From contig JAQOTA010000070.1 of NCBI GenBank assembly GCA_029532415.1, forward strand, positions 806,001 through 870,000: a stretch of 64,000 bases of DNA, given 5' to 3'. The stretch's first letter is position 1. Every line of letters begins with the position of its first letter. The position numbers and the translations under genes were made by a program. The notes beneath the pieces were generated by a model. It ran no database searches. It had not been told where the DNA came from and worked only from the letters and a program-made list of their open reading frames with translations. Below are positions 56,383 through 64,000 of the stretch, one piece after another. This stretch comes from Marasmius tenuissimus. Taxonomy: Eukaryota; Basidiomycota; Agaricomycetes; Agaricales; Marasmiaceae.

Positions 56383-59300
56383 ATGGCGCTTGGAAAGCGC
56401 AAAAGAACTGGCATCGACAGATTTCTGGACCTTACAGCGTTTGAGGATGGAGAAAATGATTACAATGAAGGGGAATTGGAAGTCAAGGAACATTTTGAGG
56501 ACAGTGATGACGATGGTGAAAACGGTGCGTTCAACTCACTGCTATTTTTGTGCCTTATTGACTTTAGCTTCTCAATTAGATCTTACTCCCAGTCATGCGT
56601 GACTCTCGTTCAAAGCACCCGAGGATCGCCAATTGTTTGTGGACACCCTCTGTGACGACCTCACCGCTCGTTTTGTACATGAGCCTCAGCTACAACCCAC
56701 AGCAGGACCATCTGGGATATGGCAGTTCTCGAAAGAACCTTCCGGACTGCAGCAAACCATTGATCCTTCTCTGCTGAACCAATCCTTGGAATTTCTGCCA
56801 ACAGCAGGACAGTCCAGACGTACCGCATCGCCCTCTCTCTCCCCAGCTCCATGAAGCTCGTTATTCCTGCCTCTCATATCTGAACCACCGTCTCTCCCCT
56901 CCCCACCTTCCTTTGAGTCGTCTTCGCAAGCAACATTCCAGCAGCAGAGAGGAACTCCCCTGTTTCTGCTGTCCCAAACACCCGAACCGGCCCAAAAGTG
57001 ACGAGGAAATAGAGTGGAGAAGGAGCCCCAGTCTGATGCTCAAGGTTTCTACTCCTGGGCATCTCAGCACTCACCAGTGTACCACTCAATACCCAATCAA
57101 TCATCGACATGGGAAAACACTTTCGAGATTCCTGAAGTTGAGAAAATGGGAGACTGGGAGCGTATCCATACACTCAGGAGGAATGCCGAAGCTGCCAATA
57201 TCCTGATTATCGATCGTGACCGCATTCACAAAATGAAGAAACACGCATGTAGTGCACTCAGCACCCGTCTAAGAGCGCACGTTCAGCCTTTAGAATGGGT
57301 GACCATCTGCTCTGGGATGTATCACAGTGATGTAGGGTTTGCGCTCCACATACCAGCAGATGAGAAGGACGATGAAGAGGCTAGAGAGGCGGAGGAGATC
57401 CTCCAGAATAAATTGAAATACAACCAGGCAAAGAAGCGGAGACATGAACTGCAAAAGGATATCGATCAAATGGAGGATAGCAAAGGGAACTCGTCTATAA
57501 GTTGCGTGGTGAAGAACTAGGCAAAGGTCTCCAAGAAGTAGAACATCTTAGTCACAAACACAACGAGTTTGACGTCATGCTCGTACCACGGCTTCCCCTC
57601 AGCAAACGCGAAAAACCCGAGCAACGCAAGGAACAGGATGTCATTCATCCCTTCATCAACAAGACCGATAGTTCCTCCCCACGCCACAATCCTCCTTGCC
57701 TCTTCAATGCCAAAGAGTACGATGATGTTGGCTACCAATACCGCAGCTCATTTTTCGCCCACAAGGGTTTACTGGTGGCTATATATTGCAAAAAAGACCT
57801 TACACTCGCAACTTCAATCCCACATAAGCTTGAAAAAGCCTTCAGGCAGGCCAATTGCCCCACCTACAATATTTTCCCTTTTCCCTATCCCTCCGGTTGG
57901 TCACTTGACAAAGGTGAAGATGTCATCTGGACCAATGCTGGGTCACCAATTGTACCCAATGGGGCCCCTCAGTGTAGCATGAATGTCACCTTCAAGTACC
58001 TGGTGATCTGAGCCTGGGCATCCGACCCCCCAACGGCCATCATGAGCATGAAGGTGGATGCCGAACAGGTGTTTAAGCCTACTACTGGCCCTTTTGCTTT
58101 CCCCCATCCTGCAAACGAGACACCCCAGGAGAGCTTGTTGAAGGAGAGGAGGGAAGAGGAGATGCGGCGTGAACGGGGAAGGCTTCAGGAAGTGGTCAGC
58201 AAGGGTGAACACATTGCCCAAGTCCGACATCTTCTCAAAACTCACAAGAAAGACGACTGGGTGATCATAATAACAGGGAAAGATCGCGAGAAATACGGTC
58301 GGGTTCTCATTAGATACAAGAATATCCTGACTGTGTTGTTGCCCGAGAATCACGTGCTTGCCACTTGTCACGTCAATGCCGCGAAACACATGTTTCCGCC
58401 CTTGGAGAAAGATTCCCGGCTCGATATCTTTGGGGGGAAGAGAGACCTTATTCCAGTGCCTTGGATTGATACTGAGGTTCGTGTCACGAGAGGCCCCTAC
58501 AACGGGTGCGTTGGTCGGGTTGAGATAGTTGAGAGAGTGGAGGGAAAATTTGGGAGAAGGCTTATGGTTTGTTTGTGGGTCGAACTCGTCAAGAGGTTTG
58601 TCTTTGTTGACCATGATCACATATTAACAACCCAGTAAGTCCATTATAACAATCCAGTGTGAATGTACTGTAATCTTTTTTCCCAGTAAGGCACAACAAC
58701 TTAGGGATGCTCACCCTCTGAGCAACCTCCAGAATCAAGTCTACAGGATCTCTCGCTCCATGTCCACCAGTCGTGAACCTTGGTTGGGTACTCACGTTTG
58801 CATTACCAAGGGCCACTTTAAAGGCCAATTCAGAAAAGTCTGTGGTGTCAATGTCATCTTCCAGACAGACGATTTACAGAGAGACCGAAAAGTCCCAGGT
58901 GTTGAATCCGTGGACTATAATAAGATCCCGGTATATCCGAAGTCCCGGTTCATACTTCCCGCCATTGTATTATGCGGGACAATGCATACGCTATTGTTCT
59001 ATTCTTCATTGTTCTATATGCTCATATGTACAATTCTTATTGTCGTCCTTATATGGTAACTCTATTGTATCTCCATGTATATAAGCTCGTAGTTCTCTAC
59101 CTGAATCTACAGTGTGCTTGAGCTTCTACGTCTCACCTCTACCTCTCTAAACTTCTCTCTGGTAAGTAGTAGTATAGCTATGTTGTAGTCCTCTGCGCTA
59201 GGCGTCATGCCGGCTCATCACCAGGAAAGACCATTGCCAAGCGCAAGGGAATCCAGCTGAGGATCAAACTCGACACTCAAATGGCTGTGAGTACAGGGCT

Positions 59301-60252
59301 TGTGACCATCAATTACTTGCGCGTCCTTGATGTCAAGAGCTGTCAGTTTCTCAACAAAGCTTACCCTGTCAAGTCAGGTAGTTTCTATGACTATTGCCCC
59401 AGACTCGAGGACCTCCCAGTCATAGCAGAGAAACTAGATTGCTGAGAAGTACCCAGTACGCCTCAGTGGTCACGAGAAGAAATGCTACGAATGTGCTTTG
59501 ACACGACGCTGGACACTCACTGGGACCCCTATGCGTCTACTACTTGCCCCGCTGGCACCTTCGGACCGGATGCGGTTTCCTGGTCTCCCACGTCTCCCCC
59601 CGCAATCCCAACCGAACCACCAATCACTCCTCCAGACATCGAGCCTCTCAATCCCTCCGAGCAGGTTCCGGCAGAAATGCTTCAGGAACTTTGTTTGGAG
59701 GCCTCCCAAATAGCGAATGGAGAGGAATCAATAGAAGAGACAACTTCTCAGCACTGGATTCTTCACCCTAATCTCGTGGGTTTGAAGGTGCAAGCGGCTA
59801 TCGCCGGCGAAGACAAGTATGTCGACATTGTTCGTAAGGATTCACGAGTTCTTGCCGTGAAGTCAGATAGCAACCACGAGACCGTTTACAACCCCATCAG
59901 CATTCAGCATGCTCGGGAGCCTATAAAGCCCAGTACCGAGAAGAACCTGATGGTCGTTGTTGGCAGTGATCCTGAGAACATAGGCAAACTCGTTCGACAA
60001 ATCTCCAACTTCTACTTGGGGTCAAAGTCGGAAGAGAACCATTGGATCATCGTCAACGTGATCAAAAGGACCAGTCCCACCGCTGAAGAAAGCTTGACTA
60101 CTGAACGGCTGGAACTGGACCCCAAGACGATGCTGGCCAGGGTTTATGAGTCTCGAAAGCGCAGAACAGCGGCAGACGAATACATGAAGCTAACCCGCAA
60201 AGCGATACTGGCTGGCAACAGGCGTGTAGTTCCTATTCGTCCACTCCCTTGA
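56383..60252 (+). pseudogene. Spt5-like KOW-domain gene, decayed and split by a solo LTR
   Basis: Starts MALGKRKRTGIDRFLDL with an acidic N-terminal segment, as in Spt5. The middle block at 57014-58011 includes the segment EWVTICSGMYHSDVGFALHI and LVPRLPLSKRE, which matches the basidiomycete-specific Spt5-like family. Two KOW-like units follow at 58042-58900 (DWVIIITGKDREKYGRVL; VRVTRGPYNGCVGRVE; LGTHVCITKGHFKGQFRKV). The C-terminal block at 59482-60252 has HWILHPNLVGLKVQ and LMVVVGSDPENIGKLVR, as in the family's end domain. Breaks: a one-base frameshift near 57515, TGA at 58009, TGA at about 59442, and a solo LTR at 58900. Spt5-type proteins bind RNA polymerase II and RNA; this copy cannot make the whole protein. 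Confidence 0.7.
58900..59220 (+). repeat. Solo LTR inside the Spt5-like gene
   Basis: Begins TGTTGAATCC, ends GGCTCATCA, and is flanked by CCAGG on both sides (58895-58899 and 59221-59225). It has an internal TATA-like TATATAAG near 59078 and is 321 bases long. Removing it with one CCAGG restores the reading of the Spt5-like frame. Confidence 0.85.
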
Positions 60253-60959
60253 TTCAACGGTTCGGTGCGTTCTAGATATCATTGTTCTGCTGGCTAGTGC
60301 AACAGTTGCTACATTTAGTTCACTCTTGTTCATGCTTGTTCACTATATCAATAGTATAGATCTTGTATTTTGTTTTGTGTACTTGTGACACTGGTCTACA
60401 TGTATTCTAATGGTACGATATGACACATCCAATACGTTTATTGACCCCCACCCCCCCCCCCCTGGACAATGTCTGGCCTCTTCGTGGCCCAGTTAGGGAC
60501 CAGTAGCCGTCTAAAGATGGTGAAGTGAAGTCAAGATATGAATACCCACGCTTTGGCTGTGATTTTGGAGATGCAGGAGATTCCAGACAAGCACGTATGG
60601 GAGTACAGAATTTTGCGGGAGATGCTCTTCAATCTGGGAGCATTGGACAAGGCTGAGTGGCTGTATCTGAAGATGGAGGACACTTAAAACAAATCGACCG
60701 AACAGCAGCGGGCACCGGGAGCGTCCAGAATAGAAGAGGGATCTCTATGGGGAAAAGTTGGACTTGCACATAAACAACAAGGTTCTTCGAAGTCCGACAG
60801 CCCCCAAGAGTTACAGCCTTCTCAGAAAGTGGCACACGATGGCCCCAATTTGTACGGTCAGTGTTTCTTGCCTCACTCCCACTTCTTCGCATTGATCCAG
60901 TCATCTCTATTCCACTCCGTGTTCACCCTGTTCACTCTCTGTGTCGCGAACAACATTGA
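60253..60959. other. Spacer with transposon-end-like motifs
   Basis: GTTCAC motifs occur at 60310-60340, a C-tract at about 60449-60462, and the 20-mer TCTGGCCTCTTCGTGGCCCA at 60472 that recurs at 62097. Confidence 0.5.
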
Positions 60960-61860
60960 TCACAATCGTTTTAGGCACCCAAATGTCGACGTCGAACAAA
61001 CGGGGCAATGCGAAGAGTACGTGAATGCCTGTCATACGTCTTGCGTCGACTTAACTGATAAACCAACTACAGAACGCGCAGAACGAAAGGCACCCGATCA
61101 TGAGGCCCCATCAGTCGGCACCACGGCTCAGAAGAGGTCCTATGAGGAGATGGCAAATCTTGAAGAGACGGAGATTGACCCGGGTGAACAGGAGATAGGG
61201 GGGTGGATTTGGGATAAACGTGTTGTCTTGCAGAAAATGACCCCAGAGGAGATTGTCAAATGGCATGAGGAAGGTGAGTCGATAGTTCATTCATATGTAT
61301 ACGTGTAGCTCAATCGCTCCATAGGCGACAGGACCCATTTCTTCAAGGCTGATGCTGAGTTTGAGCGTGTTCAAGAGGAGCTCGAATACAAGCACGCATG
61401 TTTTGACAGGACCATTCGTTTCTTTGCTACCAAACGTGATCATTGGAGTTGAGCGGCTCTTAATGCGGAGAAGGATGGGATGGCTGGGATGGCTGGGAGG
61501 GCCGGGATGGCTGCATATGCAAAGGAAAAGGCAGCAATGTACGACACCCTTCGAGCTGATTGTCAGAACAAGTTCGAGTCGTGCAGAATCCCGGATTTTG
61601 TGCACATCCCTGAAGGCAGGACTTTAGCAGATCAGGTCGCTATGTTTTGCTTGCAGGAGGACCAACGTTTCCCTGAGCCTCGGTCAGTATTCCTGTTTCT
61701 CCGAATCACTTTATCACTGACAGCCACTTGCAGGGACGAAAAGCGCCCAGCATTCCACGACCCAACAATTCATTCCCAGGGGTACAAGGACACGCGTGAA
61801 GGCATGGAAGGCACAGGTGAGGACCTTGTGGAGCTACCAAAACGTGAATTTACGAGTACC
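60960..61860 (+). pseudogene. Relic resembling the C-terminal part of a KDZ transposase
   Basis: After splicing at 61273 (GTGAGT...CCATAG), the frame reads WIWDKRVVLQKM...WHEEG then DRTHFFKADAEFERVQEELE, DRTIRFFATKRDHW, and AAYAKEKAAMYDTLRADCQN. This order and spacing resemble the end of fungal Kyakuja-Dileera-Zisupton transposases as I recall them. A TGA interrupts after DHWS (about 61452). The catalytic core is absent from the window, so assignment is moderate. Confidence 0.45.
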
Positions 61861-62459
61861 CATTTCTACCTAATTCAGTGTACTAGGGGACCTCACACCC
61901 GTTTGATTATCCTCATTCACATTGTTTGTTCGCATCCTCTGTCTCCCCTTGTTTACTGTAGTGTCACTGTTCACTAGTAGCTTATTCATAGGCAGTCTCG
62001 TTCACTCGCAGTCTGTTCGCCCGTAGTGAGATCACCTGTAACTCGCTTATCATTGCCGTGCAAAATCAATCAGTCCCTGACACCCCTTGGACGTCGTCTG
62101 GCCTCTTCGTGGCCCAAGGGACTAGTAGTCGGGGATGATATCTCCAATGAAGCAAATAGATGTTTGGTCGCCTCCGCGATCTTTGAGAGATATTCATACC
62201 AGAGCTATGTTCTCCCCGTCTGTACCAATTGCCGTTACTGATACTTTATTCAGGTTTCGTTTGAGGATCAATCGCTCTGGCGCTTACAGAACCTCGTGGC
62301 ATAGACAACCACTTGTGAGTCTCCTTGGCACCGAGTTATAGCATGTTTACAAGGCAATTATAGCCGGGATTCAAAATTCTCGATTGCTCGTACTACCTCC
62401 GGGCCGATGGACGAGTCGCTGTGCAACCATAACATAGCACATGACAATACGTCGCGCTG
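61861..62459. other. Spacer with repeated terminal motifs
   Basis: GTTCACT motifs are clustered at 61968-62020, and the second copy of TCTGGCCTCTTCGTGGCCCA is at 62097. Confidence 0.45.
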
Positions 62460-63560
62460 TTGGAATCCATGTTCGCAAGACGGTTTGCGGTCCAGACGAT
62501 CCCAGAGAAGAGGGTTGTGATTATGCAGAAGAGCCCAACGAAAGGCAAGATGGTTGCGGTAATGTACAGCCTCCTGCGTAAAGAGGGCTTGAAGCTTTTC
62601 TTGCAGCACAAGAAGCCGAAAGATGATGTATCGAAGACACACTCTGACTCATATGCTGACAGAGGTGCAGGAGGGCAAATACTTGCAGCCTGACAAGAGG
62701 CTGATGACACCTTCGGAGGCCCACACCACTTCCAAGAAGATCTCAGACTCTGACCTTCACCCGATTGGATTATGCACGTCTGGAATGGATGGTCCTTACA
62801 GTCATACCCGTCCCTCCGCCTCCCGTACGGCTGAGTATTGCAGTTGATGGCGGTGAGATGCGGAGTGAGGACAATCTTCCATACAAGCTTGGTGACACCA
62901 TCAAGGCATCTGCCAACATTTGAAGATGTGAGCAAGAGAGTGCTCCTGCTCACGTTATCTCGGAGTTTGAGCAGCTGTTGTAGGTGAGGTTTGCAGTGCG
63001 GGGAATCTACCGGATGCTGATGGCAAACACTAGTTTCACATTGCGACATACATGGACAATGATACTGTAGGTATCCTCAGGCGTCGCAAAAGTCTGGTCA
63101 ACCAGTCAAAGCCATTTGTGCTAACCTGCCATCACTGTCTTCGAAACTCCTCTCCTTACCAGACGCCGAGTATCAAGATGAACAACTTGACGGCCATTTT
63201 CCTGACCTTGAACTCGGACTCAGAAATCTTCGGTATACCCCCAGACACGTCAAGGCCACCTGATTCGTCCTCGGGAGGAGGTGGCAGTCTTCTACTTATT
63301 GACGATCCCGATGCTCTTACCCTGTGTTCCCCTTCCCCCGAGAACTTCGACTTGGATCATCCCTCTACTCCAGTTGCCCTGACCCAGATGTGGAAAGGCT
63401 TTTAGCTCTCAGAAGGAATTCATAAGCCGCGGAAAGGAATGCGAAAGAGGTCGAGGAAAGGTCTCTATCTTCTGGTTCTATGTTTGCAAGGGCTGAGGCC
63501 CGGAAGAGGGAGAAGGAACATGTCAAGGAGATCTCAGCGATGTTGAGGCTCAAGCTTGTC
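62460..63560 (+). pseudogene. Decayed unrecognised coding block
   Basis: Frames on the plus strand look coding in composition ([69 protein letters not shown]) but are broken by several stop codons and frame changes. No known domain. It lies beside the KDZ-like relic and may have been part of the same or a neighbouring element. Confidence 0.35.
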
Positions 63561-64000
63561 TGAAGGGCAAGGAGGGTCTTTTGAGAGGAAACCTGATGGG
63601 AAAGTGTGTGGGTTTCTCAGCGCGTATTGTCATCGCCAGTGATCCGGACCTTGAGCTGGACAAAGTCAGGATACCGAGAAGTATAGCCATGGGCTTGACT
63701 TTCCCTGAGCGAGGTAGGTTTGCCGCTTGTATATAATTCACCACTCTGACACTTGTGCCCTCTCGCAGTAACTCCATACAACATCACTACGTTCAGGAGC
63801 TGATACGGAATGGACCGACGACTTAACTGGGCGCACAATACATTGTTCGCGATACAGGAGAACGTATAGATTTGCAATACAACAAACGAGCAGATGCATT
63901 CCTTCAGTATGGATGGGTAGTTGAGCTTCACTTGAAAGATGGAGAGTAAGTGTGTGCCTTCACTAAATTGGACGGGTCACTCACCTCACCTTCATATAGC
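63561..64000. other. Window end, no gene supported
   Basis: Short frames on both strands only; the window ends within this stretch. Confidence 0.3.

Noticed and set aside
58760..59084. Membrane-protein-like reading at the end of the KOW frame
   Set aside because: The hydrophobic residues are encoded by the inserted solo LTR, not by the gene.

Overview
The window looks like nuclear DNA of a mushroom-forming basidiomycete (Agaricomycetes). The evidence is dense short introns of about 50-60 bp with GT-AG ends, an 18-exon laccase, basidiomycete-type O-methyltransferase, GST and questin-oxidase-like genes, and repeats typical of these fungi (a chromovirus, a Helitron relic, a KDZ-type transposase relic). 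No ribosomal RNA and no CRISPR were seen.

Positions 1-29,000 are mostly host genes. On the plus strand are a secreted laccase (632-3194), a questin-oxidase-like protein (3479-5231), an acyl-CoA oxidase/dehydrogenase-like enzyme (7434-9533) and an alpha/beta-hydrolase of the hormone-sensitive-lipase type (16011-17304). On the minus strand are a MYND zinc-finger protein, an O-methyltransferase, an F-box protein and a fungal GST (17445-24975). Two further plus-strand genes follow: a 528-residue protein with a nucleotidyltransferase-like motif, and a small TPR-like protein (26095-28952). Within this half, an unrecognised 518-residue gene is duplicated (9.6-15.1 kb). One copy is intact and one is decayed, and a 0.9-kb inverted-repeat DNA element lies between them.

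From about 30.3 kb onward the window is almost entirely transposon-derived. A full-length Ty3/gypsy chromovirus with identical 528-bp LTRs and a CCACC target duplication (30892-38420) sits inside an older element whose ends carry many AGGTTGA motifs (30267-39783). Next comes a Helitron relic with a PIF1-type helicase broken by stop codons (about 40.9-44.7 kb). It is followed by a 1-kb tract packed with GTGAAC motifs that abuts a minus-strand gene with an RG-repeat tail (46108-48697).

The last 15 kb hold two paralogous unrecognised genes (50110-51414, probably broken; 53601-55044, intact), a tRNA-like gene inside a snap-back inverted repeat (55541-55904), and a decayed Spt5-like KOW-domain gene split by a solo LTR (56383-60252). 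They end with relics resembling the C-terminal part of a fungal KDZ transposase (60.9-61.9 kb) and another decayed coding block.

The host genes could belong to oxidative or aromatic metabolism (laccase, questin-oxidase-like, O-methyltransferase, GST, hydrolase), but no polyketide synthase or other backbone enzyme is in view. The most unusual material is the 45-64 kb block, where Spt5-like, RG-tail and A/B-family genes are mixed with KDZ-like remains and short repeated terminal motifs. This suggests cargo of large DNA transposons.
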